A stretch of DNA of 64,000 bases, from contig CAYJAD010000007.1 of NCBI GenBank assembly GCA_964368075.1, positions 9,225 through 73,224 on the forward strand, in the 5' to 3' direction. The notes below the pieces were generated by a model. It searched no databases and was not told the DNA's origin. It saw only the letters and a list, made by a program, of their open reading frames with translations. The stretch's first letter is position 1. Each line of letters starts with the position of its first letter. Shown here piece by piece: positions 17,746 to 26,364 of this stretch. The translations under genes and the position numbers were made by a program. This stretch comes from CAYJAD01 sp964368075 (GTDB taxonomy: Bacteria; Desulfobacterota; Desulfovibrionia; Desulfovibrionales; Desulfovibrionaceae).

Positions 17746-19083
17746 TTAGAGAGAAGTAAATTTCTTTGCGCGACACTCTATGGAGCGTGCGTGGGCCTCC
17801 AGCCCTTCCAAGCGTGCTAAGCGAGCGATGGACTCCGCATGTTTTTTTACAAAAGCAGGAGAAGCCGCCACCACAGAAGAGCGCTTACAAAAAGTTTGCA
17901 CCGTAAGAGGCGAAGAAAAGCGCGCCGTGCCCATGGTAGGCAACACATGATTTGGGCCAGCAAAATAATCTCCCACGGCCTCAGGGGAATGCGACCCCAT
18001 GAAAATAGCTCCGGCATGCCTTATATGTGGCATAAGAGCCCAAGGGTCTTTTACGCATAATTCCAGATGTTCAGGAGCCACTTTATTGGCTAAAGCCACC
18101 GCCACACGCATATTGGGCGTTACCACTATGGCCCCCCAATCTTTCAAGGACTTTGCAGCCACACTAGAGCGAGGCAACACAGCGCATTGCGCTTCTAATT
18201 CGCGTTGAATGGCTTCTGCCATAAAGGCCGTTTCGGTTATGCATACCGCAGAGGCCAAAGTATCATGCTCAGCTTGAGAAAGCATATCCGCCGCTACCCA
18301 TGCGGGGTTAGCACTGCCATCGGCAATGACCAGCACTTCACTAGGGCCGGCTATCATATCAATACCCACACGGCCTTGCACCATGCGTTTGGCTGTTGTC
18401 ACATAAATATTTCCAGGCCCCGCAATAACATCCACAGGAGCAATGCTTTCCGTACCAAAAGCTAAAGCGCCAATGGCCCATGCGGAGCCCATGCAGTAAA
18501 TTTCATCAATATCTAACAGGTGCGCTACGGCCAAAATATGTGGATTAATAGTACCATCCTCACGAGGCGGAGTTACTACAGCAAGACTTTTTACACCAGC
18601 CACCTGTGCAGGAATAGCATTCATAAGCAAGGAAGAAAGCAAAGGTGTATTGCCCCCCTGCCCACCGGGCACATAGAGTCCGGCGCGATCTACGGGAAGA
18701 ACTTTTTGCCCCAAAATCGTGCCGTCGGCGCGCGTAATAAACCAAGATTTTTCCACCTGAGCTTCATGAAAAGTACGAATATTTTCAGCAGCTTCTGCAA
18801 TGATGCGAATATCTTCTCCGGCCACTAAGGCAGCACTGCGGGCAATATCAGACACATCTAAACGTAATGTGAAAGGTCTTGCTTGATCATCTTCTTCCCA
18901 TTGAGGACAATCAAAGCGCTTTGTATATTCCACCAAAGCACTATCGCCTCTTTTTTGTACATCTTGTAAAATATCATGCACAACAGAGTCGACGGTTTCT
19001 TCTGTATTTTCACGGCCTTTTATGATTTCTTCAATGAGAGGCCAATCTTTTTCAGAGGCGCATTGTATAATTCGACAAGACAT
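17746..19083 (-). CDS. hisD: Histidinol dehydrogenase
   Basis: Zn-dependent enzyme making the last two oxidations from L-histidinol to L-histidine with NAD. The 445-residue sequence carries VPGGQGGNTPLLSSLLMN (NAD-binding region), VAGPGNIYVTTAKR, IAGPSEVLVIAD, DMLSQAEHD (zinc-ligand Q and H) and FAGPNHVLPT with the catalytic His. Start is ATG with GGGAG upstream. This is the only his gene in the group. hisH and hisF are 2 kb further along in another unit, so the his genes are scattered in this genome. Confidence 0.96.
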   Translation of the reverse strand: MSCRIIQCASEKDWPLIEEIIKGRENTEETVDSVVHDILQDVQKRGDSALVEYTKRFDCPQWEEDDQARPFTLRLDVSDIARSAALVAGEDIRIIAEAAENIRTFHEAQVEKSWFITRADGTILGQKVLPVDRAGLYVPGGQGGNTPLLSSLLMNAIPAQVAGVKSLAVVTPPREDGTINPHILAVAHLLDIDEIYCMGSAWAIGALAFGTESIAPVDVIAGPGNIYVTTAKRMVQGRVGIDMIAGPSEVLVIADGSANPAWVAADMLSQAEHDTLASAVCITETAFMAEAIQRELEAQCAVLPRSSVAAKSLKDWGAIVVTPNMRVAVALANKVAPEHLELCVKDPWALMPHIRHAGAIFMGSHSPEAVGDYFAGPNHVLPTMGTARFSSPLTVQTFCKRSSVVAASPAFVKKHAESIARLARLEGLEAHARSIECRAKKFTSL

Positions 19084-19407
19084 ATCTTCTCCCTAAAAGC
19101 ATAACCTAAGCACAAGAACTTCAGTAGCTTCCCTTATATTGATGCGGCATTTTACAGAATAAATAAATAAAAGTCGAGCTTTTGTAGTGGTGCTATAAAA
19201 TATCTAAAAAATACAGCCTTGATATATGGCAAAAAAACTACGCTTAATAAAATATTTTGCTTTTCACTTCAAAGCATTGCACATGACACAAGAAAAATGC
19301 AATCTAAATATACTTTACATATTAATATATTAGCAAAAAAGACAAGAGTAAGACCTTGACAGAGGGCTAAGGTTTACTTAAAAATATAGCCTAGAAAGGA
19401 GTGTCGC
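19084..19407. other. 324-bp divergent intergenic region between hisD and grpE
   Basis: AT-rich sequence separating divergently transcribed hisD and grpE. It must hold promoters for both. On the plus strand a sigma-70-like promoter is visible at 19356-19384 (listed separately). A weak inverted repeat GCATT...AATGC surrounds 19277-19302. I saw no CIRCE element and no ORF with a credible start. Confidence 0.5.
19356..19384 (+). promoter_or_regulatory. Candidate sigma-70 promoter of grpE
   Basis: TTGACA at 19356-19361 is a perfect -35 box, followed after 17 bases by TAAAAA (four of six matches to the -10 box). The predicted start would lie about 15 bases before the grpE ATG at 19408, giving a very short leader with the AAAGGAG site. 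No heat-shock sigma motif was recognised. Confidence 0.45.
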
Positions 19408-20034
19408 ATGTCACATAAAAAAACACATGGAAGATATAAAAATGACCCCACGGATTTTTTTGACCAAGCCCAAGAGGTCATGGCTCAAGATCCAAGAGCC
19501 CAAGAAAGCATGACACGTGAGGCCATGGAACAAGAGGAATGCGTTGTACCCCTTGTGCCGGAAAATTTAAATGAACTTTGCCTCGAACACATTTGCCCCA
19601 GCTGTTCGGTAAAGGAAGAAGCAGACCAAACACGCCTACGCGCTTTGGCAGAGATGGAAAATTATAAAAAACGCCTTGCACGCGAACATGAAGAGCAGCT
19701 CACCTATGCTGCAGAAAAAGTGCTGGCCAGTCTTTTGCCTTCTCTAGACAATCTAGACCTTGCCCTGCAATACGGCGGTCAAAACGACGCCTGTAAAGAC
19801 ATTCTTATGGGCATAGAAATGACACGCAAACTTTTATTAGATGCAGTGAAAAATCACGGTCTTGAGCCTGTAGGACAAGTGGGCGAAGAATTCACCCCTG
19901 AATTACACGAAGCTTTAACATTTGAAGCACGCGAAGATTTGGAAAACAACCATGTTTCTTCTGTAATGCAAAGAGGCTATAAATTAAAAGGGCGCCTGTT
20001 GCGCCCTGCAAAAGTTGGTATTAACAAAAAATAA
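19408..20034 (+). CDS. grpE: Nucleotide exchange factor GrpE
   Basis: Dimeric cochaperone that releases ADP from DnaK. A charged, probably disordered N-terminal part of about 70 residues leads to the long coiled coil (LRALAEMENYKKRLAREHEEQ, from about 77) and the four-helix and beta-wing part (LLPSLDNLDLAL, GIEMTRKLLLDAVKNHGLEPV, PELHEALTF). It ends in the signature VMQRGYKLKGRLLRPAKVGI. AAAGGAG precedes the ATG. dnaK does not follow; instead a long palindromic element comes directly after the stop, so grpE is apparently a single-gene unit here. Confidence 0.95.
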   Translation: MSHKKTHGRYKNDPTDFFDQAQEVMAQDPRAQESMTREAMEQEECVVPLVPENLNELCLEHICPSCSVKEEADQTRLRALAEMENYKKRLAREHEEQLTYAAEKVLASLLPSLDNLDLALQYGGQNDACKDILMGIEMTRKLLLDAVKNHGLEPVGQVGEEFTPELHEALTFEAREDLENNHVSSVMQRGYKLKGRLLRPAKVGINKK

Positions 20035-20042
20035 CCTTTAAC

Positions 20043-20166
20043 AGTCCGTTGAAAAAGTGTCTTTTGCGGCGTCAGCACAAAAAAGTCAAACTGCTTATGT
20101 ATATCTAATACATCGAACACTTTGACTTTTCTTGTTTTCTTACATTTCGCACTTTTTGAACGGACT
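20043..20166. repeat. Long nested palindrome, TGAAAAA family copy 1 (MITE-like)
   Basis: Outer arms AGTCCGTTGAAAAAGTG (20043-20059) and CACTTTTTGAACGGACT (20150-20166) match with one mismatch. Middle arms AAAAGTCAAA (20081-20090) and TTTGACTTTT (20121-20130) and inner ATGTAT/ATACAT arms continue the fold. The 124-bp element is non-coding, starts 8 bp after the grpE stop and may act as its terminator. The outer arm resembles the hairpins at 21050 and 22637. Confidence 0.7.
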
Positions 20167-20326
20167 ACCCAAAATCGACTCCTACAACAGGCTCATAGCC
20201 CCGTTGTTGTGCAAGAGTTTCGAGGCAATGCTTTGAGGCTTTTGCATTTTGTATGATGAACGCATTAATGAGCGATGTATATGAAACTGTTGTCTATTCA
20301 TTTGACGTAATTTTTGTGAGGTTGGA

Positions 20327-21034
20327 ATGAAGTATCAAGCGCTTTCTTTTCTTTTTGCCACAATGTTTGTTTGTATAACGTCTTTTACACCTTTTGCTCA
20401 TGGCGCTTCCATGGCGCCAGAACTAGACAGCGCCTTAACAACGGCAGAGACGAAGCCACCAATGAGCACTGCCCCCCAAAGCACAAAAAAAGGCTCTCTT
20501 GAAGAGCAACTCGCTGAAAATCCAAAATACATTCTTGCCACTAAGCTTTTGCAGTCTACCATAGACCTTTTAGAAACGCGAATTACCCCAGAACAGCACA
20601 AGCGTCTCAGTCAATGGCAATACAACTGGAACCATGGCGAAAAAGACGCTGAGGTAGCCAAGCACGCTAAAACTATGGATATAGAACGAGCACATATAAA
20701 GGCCACAGTAGAACGCATGCGCGTGCTCATTCGCATAGCCGCAGTGATACCTGCCACATCGGACTATGAAAATGCAAATTCCTTTTTTTCTGCCCAAGTG
20801 CATGATGGTACCGTGACCATACAAGGTACAGCCCGCAATGCCGCAGGAGAAACCTGCTCCTTTCATGGCCTAGGCGCATTAAACAAAGGCTGGATGCAAA
20901 TTAGCAATCAAAACAACAATGATTTTTATGTGCTTTTCACCCCTAAAGCCGCCTTTATTACCTATGTGGGGGATAATGCCAGCGTAGGTTGCCCTGAAAA
21001 TGTGTACATAAACGGTGCTTATTCCAAGCAATAA
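20327..21034 (+). CDS. Exported protein of unknown function
   Basis: I do not recognise a family. The 235-residue protein begins with a clear signal peptide (about 1-26, ending AHGA). A Ser/Thr/Pro-rich stretch to about 65 follows, then a helical segment (LLQSTIDLLETRITPEQHKRLSQWQ...). The C-terminal domain (about 145-235) looks beta-rich: VTIQGTARNAAGETCSFHG, GWMQISNQNNNDFYVLF and ITYVGDNASVGCPENVYINGAY. It contains two cysteines that could form a disulphide in the periplasm. The layout recalls periplasmic inhibitor or lipoprotein-like domains, but that is only a visual impression. It is flanked by two TGAAAAA-family palindromes and converges on hisF. Confidence 0.6.
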   Translation: MKYQALSFLFATMFVCITSFTPFAHGASMAPELDSALTTAETKPPMSTAPQSTKKGSLEEQLAENPKYILATKLLQSTIDLLETRITPEQHKRLSQWQYNWNHGEKDAEVAKHAKTMDIERAHIKATVERMRVLIRIAAVIPATSDYENANSFFSAQVHDGTVTIQGTARNAAGETCSFHGLGALNKGWMQISNQNNNDFYVLFTPKAAFITYVGDNASVGCPENVYINGAYSKQ

Positions 21035-21049
21035 TTATAATATAAGGAA

Positions 21050-21118
21050 ACACTGAAAAAGTATTTAAGCGCCGATAAAAATAGATTTTTTATCTACACT
21101 TAAATACTTTTTCAGTGT
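21050..21118. repeat. TGAAAAA-family palindrome copy 2
   Basis: Perfect 20-bp arms, ACACTGAAAAAGTATTTAAG (21050-21069) and its complement at 21099-21118. An inner GATAAAAA/TTTTTATC stem completes the fold. It sits exactly between convergent stops (21034 and 21122), so it may terminate both genes. Confidence 0.8.
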
Positions 21119-21121
21119 CGA

Positions 21122-21904
21122 CTATTTTATAGTTAAGCGCACCTTAGCCCCGCGGCGAGCCATATGCTCTTTACAATCTGCTATGGTATATTGCCCATAA
21201 TGCACTATAGAAGCAATGAGCGCCGCCGAGGCCTTGCCCTCGGTAACCGCTTGGTACATATGCTCCGGACTACCGGCACCACCAGAAGCAATAACAGGAA
21301 TATTCACAGCTTCACAAATCATACGTGTTAAATTCAACTCATAGCCATCGCGCATACCGTCGGCATCTATGGAATTAATACACAATTCACCGGCACCCAA
21401 ATCTTGACATTGCCGCGCCCATGCCAAGGCATCTAGCCCCACATGCTTGCGCCCACCATGAATAACAATTTCATAACCGGAAGGGATGATATCACTTTTT
21501 TCCACTTGTTTGACGTCCATACCTACCACTATGGCTTGCGAACCAAAGGCCGCAGCCCCTTCAGTAATGATAGAAGGATTTTTCACCGCAGCTGAGTTTA
21601 CAGAAATTTTCTCTGCACCGGCCAAAAGTACAGCGCGCATATCTTCCACAGTGCCAATGCCCCCCCCCACACTAAAGGGAATACATATTTCTGCCGCAAC
21701 TCGTGACACTACATCAAGAAAAATACCTCTCTTCTCGTGAGAAGCAGTGATATCGTAAAAAACGATTTCATCAGCGCCTTCTTCGTAGTAGCGTTTAGCT
21801 GTTTCTACAGGGTCACCAATATCTACATTTCCCTCAAACTTCACACCCTTGGTCAACTTACCATCGCGCACATCAAGGCAGGGTATAACACGTTTACTCA
21901 GCAT
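21122..21904 (-). CDS. hisF: Imidazole glycerol phosphate synthase cyclase subunit HisF
   Basis: TIM-barrel subunit that uses ammonia from HisH to close the imidazole ring, giving IGP and AICAR. The catalytic aspartates are in place: D11 in RVIPCLDVRDG and D130 in VVGMDVK. SVGGGIGTVEDM, NSAAVKNP and VIASGGAGSPEHM are phosphate-binding loops. The start is the ATG at 21904: AAGGGAGG lies before it and MLSKRVIPCLDV is the family N-terminus. It overlaps the hisH stop by 11 bases, which supports coupled expression of the heterodimer. Confidence 0.97.
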   Translation of the reverse strand: MLSKRVIPCLDVRDGKLTKGVKFEGNVDIGDPVETAKRYYEEGADEIVFYDITASHEKRGIFLDVVSRVAAEICIPFSVGGGIGTVEDMRAVLLAGAEKISVNSAAVKNPSIITEGAAAFGSQAIVVGMDVKQVEKSDIIPSGYEIVIHGGRKHVGLDALAWARQCQDLGAGELCINSIDADGMRDGYELNLTRMICEAVNIPVIASGGAGSPEHMYQAVTEGKASAALIASIVHYGQYTIADCKEHMARRGAKVRLTIK

Positions 21905-22541
21905 GCTTGCCTCCCTTGGCTTCGCAATAAGCATAGAAATTTTTTAATATTTGCAAGCCCGGTATACCGCTTTTTTCCACATGAAATTGCAAAGCCCACA
22001 AACCATCACGGCCGTACATGCTACAAAACTCCATACCATAATAGGTAGTTGCTATCACAAGGGAAGGATCAGGCTCTACATAATAACTATGCACAAAATA
22101 AAATTCTGCATCGCTAGGTACATCCTTTAGCAATACGGAATCTTGCTTATGTGCAAGGCCGTTCCAACCCATATGAGGTATGCGCACAGGCGTTGTGTCT
22201 TCTTCATACAATCCATCAGGAAAGCGCTTGCAAGTTCCGGGGGCAATACCTAAGCAAGATTGATTATTCTCTTCACTGTGCTCTAAAAGAATTTGACAAC
22301 CAAGGCAAATACCCAACAAGGGAATACCTTTTTCAATACAGCGTTTTAAGACCACATCCATGCCGCTTTGCATAAGATGTTGCATAGCTTGACCGGCTGC
22401 GCCTACACCGGGAAAAATAATGCCGGATGCATTTTCTAATATTTCAGTATCCTGAGTAATAATAGCGGGAATACCCACATGCTCCAAGGCTCTTTTGACA
22501 CTGGTTTGATTGCCAGCTTCATAATTTAAAATGGCTAACAT
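21894..22541 (-). CDS. hisH: Imidazole glycerol phosphate synthase glutaminase subunit HisH
   Basis: Class I glutamine amidotransferase that feeds ammonia to HisF. Catalytic triad: C79 in GICLGCQ, and H187 and E189 in FHVEKSG. The usual motif is HPE; here the middle residue is valine, which should be tolerated because the His and Glu are kept. IIFPGVGAAGQAM and YFVHSYY are other family features. At 215 residues it is full length. It overlaps hisF by 11 bases. A small hairpin (TGAAAAA family) separates it from rnr upstream. Confidence 0.96.
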   Translation of the reverse strand: MLAILNYEAGNQTSVKRALEHVGIPAIITQDTEILENASGIIFPGVGAAGQAMQHLMQSGMDVVLKRCIEKGIPLLGICLGCQILLEHSEENNQSCLGIAPGTCKRFPDGLYEEDTTPVRIPHMGWNGLAHKQDSVLLKDVPSDAEFYFVHSYYVEPDPSLVIATTYYGMEFCSMYGRDGLWALQFHVEKSGIPGLQILKNFYAYCEAKGGKHAE

Positions 22542-22636
22542 CGTTTTGTTCCTTTAAAAGAGGCGGTAATATAGCACCATTTCGGTGTTACAAGACAGTA
22601 TTATAGCAAATAAACAAAGAAAACTCTAGGTCATAT

Positions 22637-22691
22637 CGCTGAAAAACTGCAATCTACTTCGTGAGATTTTTTTAATAGCAGCTTTTCAGCG
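22637..22691. repeat. TGAAAAA-family palindrome copy 3
   Basis: CGCTGAAAAACTGC (22637-22650) pairs with GCAGCTTTTCAGCG (22678-22691) with one mismatch. It lies 13 bp past the rnr stop on the minus strand, between rnr and hisH, where it may terminate the rnr transcript. Confidence 0.65.
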
Positions 22692-22703
22692 CCTTATTAC
22701 CAA

Positions 22704-25220
22704 CTATCTTTTACGTCGTTTACCTGCAAATTTTTTATCTCGTCCTTTGCGCAGCTTCGCAGCTTGCTTACGAGGCAAGCGCATGGAAGAAGTTTTGCTT
22801 AAAGTAAAAGTTATTTCTAAGCGTCCCAAGTTCACTTCCACAAGACGCACCTGCACCTTATGCCCTAGGGCGTATCGCATGCCGCTCATGACACCCAAAA
22901 GTTCTTGCTTCTCTGTATCAAATTCAAAAAAGTCATCGCCCAAATCTCTAATGCGTACCATACCTTCCACAGGCATGGCGTCTAGCTCCACAAAAATACC
23001 AAAATCAGATACGCCAGCTATTATACCTTCATATTCTTGGCCTTCATGCCCTTGCATAATAAGAACAGCCAAACGTCTGGCCATTTCTCTTTCTGCTTCC
23101 ATGGAAGATCTTTCAGTAACGTTTAAGGCATCTCCAAGAGCAAGCAATTTATAGTCTTCCGGCAAAGGGCTCACATCAGCCCCCTCTTCTTTAACGGAAC
23201 TTTGTTTACGCAGCACCTGCTTTAAAGCTCTGTGCACGACCATGTCTGCATAGCGCCGAATGGGAGAAGTAAAATGGCAATAACACGTGGATGCCAGACC
23301 AAAGTGCCCTGAATTTTCCTGTTGATAGCGGGCTTGCGGCATGGTGCGTAAGGTAACACGCCCCACAAGAAACTCTTGTTCGCTACCAGCGGCGGCATGC
23401 AAAATGCCCTGTAAGTCACTGGCCTTTGCATTGCGCGGCACATTTTCTGCTAAAGAAGTAGAGGCTAGAGTTTTAAAAAGCCCCTCTAAACGCGCAGGTT
23501 CCGGCTCTGGATGCACACGATATAAAAGAGGCATACCCTTTTCTTCTAAGAACTCTGCCACGGCCTCATTGGCAGCAATCATGCATTCTTCAATAAGTTT
23601 ATGGGCAAAGTGCTCTTCTTTGCGTGTTATATCTACGATACGCCCTTGTGCATCGAAATGATAATAAGGCTCTGGCCTATGAAAATCCAAGGCCCCGCGC
23701 TGCACCCGCATTTTCTCTAAACTTCGCGCCAAAGCTTCAGCATGTTGCAACATATTAAATACTGTATTGCCGTGAGTTTGCATCATAAAAGCTTCTTGGC
23801 TTTGCGCATTATTATCCACTACCAGCTCTTTTACTTGCGTGTAGGTTAGGCGAGCATGCGAATATATGACTGCGGCATAAAATTCACTTTTATAGCGTAT
23901 GCCATGGGCGTCAAAGTGCATATGCGCCACCATAACCAATCTGTCTTGGTGCGGATTTAGACTACAAAGGCCATTAGATAAAGATTTTGGAAACATGGGT
24001 TCCACAGAGCGGGGAAAATACCACGAATTACCGCGTATTTTCGCTTCTTTATCCAAGGCAGAATGTTGATGCACATAATGGGTTACGTCGGCAATGGCCA
24101 CTTGCAAAGACCAGCCACCTTTATCTGTTGGCTGTACATAAATGGCATCGTCAAAATCTCTGGCTTCTTCGCCGTCAATGGTCACAAAGGGCAAAGAACG
24201 CAAGTCTACCCTATGCGCATAATCGCTTTTTTTGGGAACATCAGGCAATTGTGCTGCTTCTTCCAAAGCTGCTGGCGGAAAGTCGCTAGGGCATTGATGA
24301 TTGATTTTTACAAGCTCCTCTTGCACCGCCACATCATCTTCTCGTCCGTGAGTGGACAGCACCTCGCCCTGCCAAAGCTGAGCAGAAATTTGCTGGGTGG
24401 GTCGCACTAGTAACAAAGATTGAGGCTCAAAGTGCGCGAAAAAATCTTCATCAAGGTTTTCTGTAGCTATGCGTAAAGCAAAAGAAAAGCGCACATCGCA
24501 CGGCGTACAATATATGTAGGGAGCTTGTGAAATATCATATTCTTTTTTTTGCTTTACACGTCGGGAAGGTCGTTTTGAGCCAGAGAAAGTGGGCCTGCGT
24601 TCTGGCGCGCGGTCTTCTACACGCACCATAATGTCCTTCACGGTACGCTCTAGCACTTCTACAATGCGCCCCTCTGGGCTGGGGCCATGGGCACCCTCTT
24701 TTCTTTTACCCCCTCGCCCCGGAAGTAATGCCACGCGCACCATATCACCATGCCATGCCTCCCCTGCTTGGGAAGGATGTACAAAAATAGAAAGTGTGGA
24801 TGAAGATTTCTTTACTCTGCTTTTTCCAGTGTCTTTTTCTGAGTTATTTTCGGCATGTTCCGGTCTTGCCATATCCACAAAACCCACGCCTGAGCGCTGC
24901 ACACTATAACGCCCCACATAGGTACGCACTTGTCCGTTACTGACCCATTGCCCGCCGTGCATGCGTAAGAGTCTGCCTTCTTGGGCAAGGTCATGCAACA
25001 CAGCTTCAAGCTGTCTTTTCTTATGGCGCGGAATATGCGCCATACGTAAAATTTGATCAAGACGTAAGGGTTTTTGTCCACTACGTATGAGTTCTTCCAC
25101 GGCCCTTGCATTTACAGCTTCAGAGCTAGCTTGCCCTTTTATTTTTTCTTCTTTTTCTCTGCTGTCTTTTTTTCTAGGCCGTGCGCCTTCCTGTATTTTT
25201 TGCATTTTTCTTTTTTGCAT
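22704..25220 (-). CDS. rnr: Ribonuclease R
   Basis: Processive 3'-5' exoribonuclease able to degrade structured RNA. Domains in order: a basic N-terminus and winged-helix region (about 1-95), two cold-shock domains (about 100-300), the RNB catalytic domain with the metal-binding motif DGEEARDFDDA (D349, D355, D357, D358), and a C-terminal S1 domain (about 735-815, YEGIIAGVSDFGIFVEL). A lysine/arginine-rich tail follows. Length 838 is in the family range. Insertions rich in Lys, Arg and Ser near 125-140 and 170-225 look disordered. AAAGGA precedes the ATG. A small cysteine-rich ORF overlaps its first 82 bases in another frame. Confidence 0.94.
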   Translation of the reverse strand: MQKRKMQKIQEGARPRKKDSREKEEKIKGQASSEAVNARAVEELIRSGQKPLRLDQILRMAHIPRHKKRQLEAVLHDLAQEGRLLRMHGGQWVSNGQVRTYVGRYSVQRSGVGFVDMARPEHAENNSEKDTGKSRVKKSSSTLSIFVHPSQAGEAWHGDMVRVALLPGRGGKRKEGAHGPSPEGRIVEVLERTVKDIMVRVEDRAPERRPTFSGSKRPSRRVKQKKEYDISQAPYIYCTPCDVRFSFALRIATENLDEDFFAHFEPQSLLLVRPTQQISAQLWQGEVLSTHGREDDVAVQEELVKINHQCPSDFPPAALEEAAQLPDVPKKSDYAHRVDLRSLPFVTIDGEEARDFDDAIYVQPTDKGGWSLQVAIADVTHYVHQHSALDKEAKIRGNSWYFPRSVEPMFPKSLSNGLCSLNPHQDRLVMVAHMHFDAHGIRYKSEFYAAVIYSHARLTYTQVKELVVDNNAQSQEAFMMQTHGNTVFNMLQHAEALARSLEKMRVQRGALDFHRPEPYYHFDAQGRIVDITRKEEHFAHKLIEECMIAANEAVAEFLEEKGMPLLYRVHPEPEPARLEGLFKTLASTSLAENVPRNAKASDLQGILHAAAGSEQEFLVGRVTLRTMPQARYQQENSGHFGLASTCYCHFTSPIRRYADMVVHRALKQVLRKQSSVKEEGADVSPLPEDYKLLALGDALNVTERSSMEAEREMARRLAVLIMQGHEGQEYEGIIAGVSDFGIFVELDAMPVEGMVRIRDLGDDFFEFDTEKQELLGVMSGMRYALGHKVQVRLVEVNLGRLEITFTLSKTSSMRLPRKQAAKLRKGRDKKFAGKRRKR

Positions 25221-25258
25221 TTATCCTTTCCGCATGCGCATGTTTTTTTATCACTCAT
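25139..25258 (-). CDS. Possible 39-residue Lys/Cys-rich protein overlapping the start of rnr
   Basis: An ORF beginning MSDKKTCACGKDKCKKEKC and ending in a lysine run. GGATATGCC stands before its ATG at 25258. Four cysteines in a CxC...C...C array suggest a metal-binding peptide. It overlaps the rnr start by 82 bases in a different frame, so either both are read (coupled translation) or the true rnr start lies later. The low-complexity composition makes a chance ORF possible. Confidence 0.35.
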   Translation of the reverse strand: MSDKKTCACGKDKCKKEKCKKYRKAHGLEKKTAEKKKKK

Positions 25259-25290
25259 GGCATATCCTTTATTTTTAATAAGTAAAAAAA

Positions 25291-25338
25291 TCCCCAAGGC
25301 CTGTCTACAGCCATAAGCCATAGTGTACGCCTTGGGGA
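25291..25338 (-). terminator. Terminator downstream of the BI-1 gene
   Basis: TCCCCAAGGC (25291-25300) pairs with GCCTTGGGGA (25329-25338). On the minus strand the stem is followed by TTTTTTT. It lies between the stop at 25376 and the rnr leader and separates the two units. Confidence 0.75.
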
Positions 25339-25375
25339 AAATCACATTTTAGCAATCGGCTAACAGAGTAGTTAA

Positions 25376-26077
25376 TTAGTCTTTACTGCCGCCCGTAAGT
25401 CTGAGTATAAAAATAAAAAGATTTAAAAAATCAAGATATAGAGTGAAAGCCCCCAAAATAACACCGCGGCGTACAGCAGTGCTATCATGTAAAGGAGCAT
25501 CTTCTGCAAATTGTTTGATTTTTTGTGTATCATAAGCAGTAAGGCCTATGAAAACCAGTACACCCAAAATACTAATGACAAAATCTAGCATTGCACTTTG
25601 AAGAAAAGTATTCACAATTATGGCAATAAAGATACCAACAAATCCCATCATTAGAAAAGAACCCATGGCTGTAAGATCGCGTTTGGTTACCCAACCATAG
25701 ATGCTCATAGTGAGGAATGTTCCTGCAGTCACCACAAAGGCATTGGCTATGCTTCCAAAATCGTAGACCGTGAAAATACTAGAAAGTGTTACACCTGTAA
25801 GACCTGTATACACAGCAAAAAGAGCTGTAGCCGCAGTGGCAGACAGTTTTTGCATAAAGAAGTTTAAGGCTATAAAAAGACCTATTTGCGCAGCAATAAT
25901 GCTCAAAAGCACAAAAATATTACCAAAAAGAAGACTGCGCATTGTTTCAGAAGCTGCCACTTCCCACGCTGCCACTGCTGTAATACCAAGACCCACGGCC
26001 ATCCATAAATACACCTGACGCATAAAAAGAGAAGCTACACTGGCGCTTTGCGCGGCAGCAGTACGAGTACTCATCAT
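25376..26077 (-). CDS. Bax inhibitor-1 (YccA/YbhL-type) membrane protein
   Basis: Seven hydrophobic helices in 233 residues with the BI-1 order. Signatures: FMRQVYLWMAVGLGITAVAAW at the first helix, FAVYTGLTGVTLSSIFTVY, and the C-terminal FIGLTAYDTQKIKQFAED followed by GAFTLYLDFLNLFIFILRL. The conserved aspartates in the last part (AYDTQ and LYLDFLN) are those implicated in pH-sensitive Ca2+ leak in BsYetJ. Bacterial roles vary, for instance modulation of FtsH. I choose the ATG at 26077, with GGAGG seven bases before it. An in-frame start 234 bp upstream would add an unlikely extension. Monocistronic, with its own terminator, and divergent from the amidase gene. Confidence 0.9.
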   Translation of the reverse strand: MMSTRTAAAQSASVASLFMRQVYLWMAVGLGITAVAAWEVAASETMRSLLFGNIFVLLSIIAAQIGLFIALNFFMQKLSATAATALFAVYTGLTGVTLSSIFTVYDFGSIANAFVVTAGTFLTMSIYGWVTKRDLTAMGSFLMMGFVGIFIAIIVNTFLQSAMLDFVISILGVLVFIGLTAYDTQKIKQFAEDAPLHDSTAVRRGVILGAFTLYLDFLNLFIFILRLTGGSKD

Positions 26078-26364
26078 AACGATTCCTCCAAAAGAATACA
26101 TCCCTAATGACAAATTAAGGAAGTTATATTTATATTTACATCTTCTTATAAGACACAGAAGGGCAAAAGGCAAGGGGAAGACCATGCCACAATAGAAAAA
26201 AGTGCGCTCTAAAGCTTTACAACATCTTAGAAATTTACCCACAGTAGGCGCATAAAATACATTGATTTTTGTGTAAAAAAAGGTAATCCTGTTCCGTAGA
26301 AAATACCCCAATTATATACATTTTTTATTGAATTAATATAACTACCCAGTAATATAGAGTTTCC

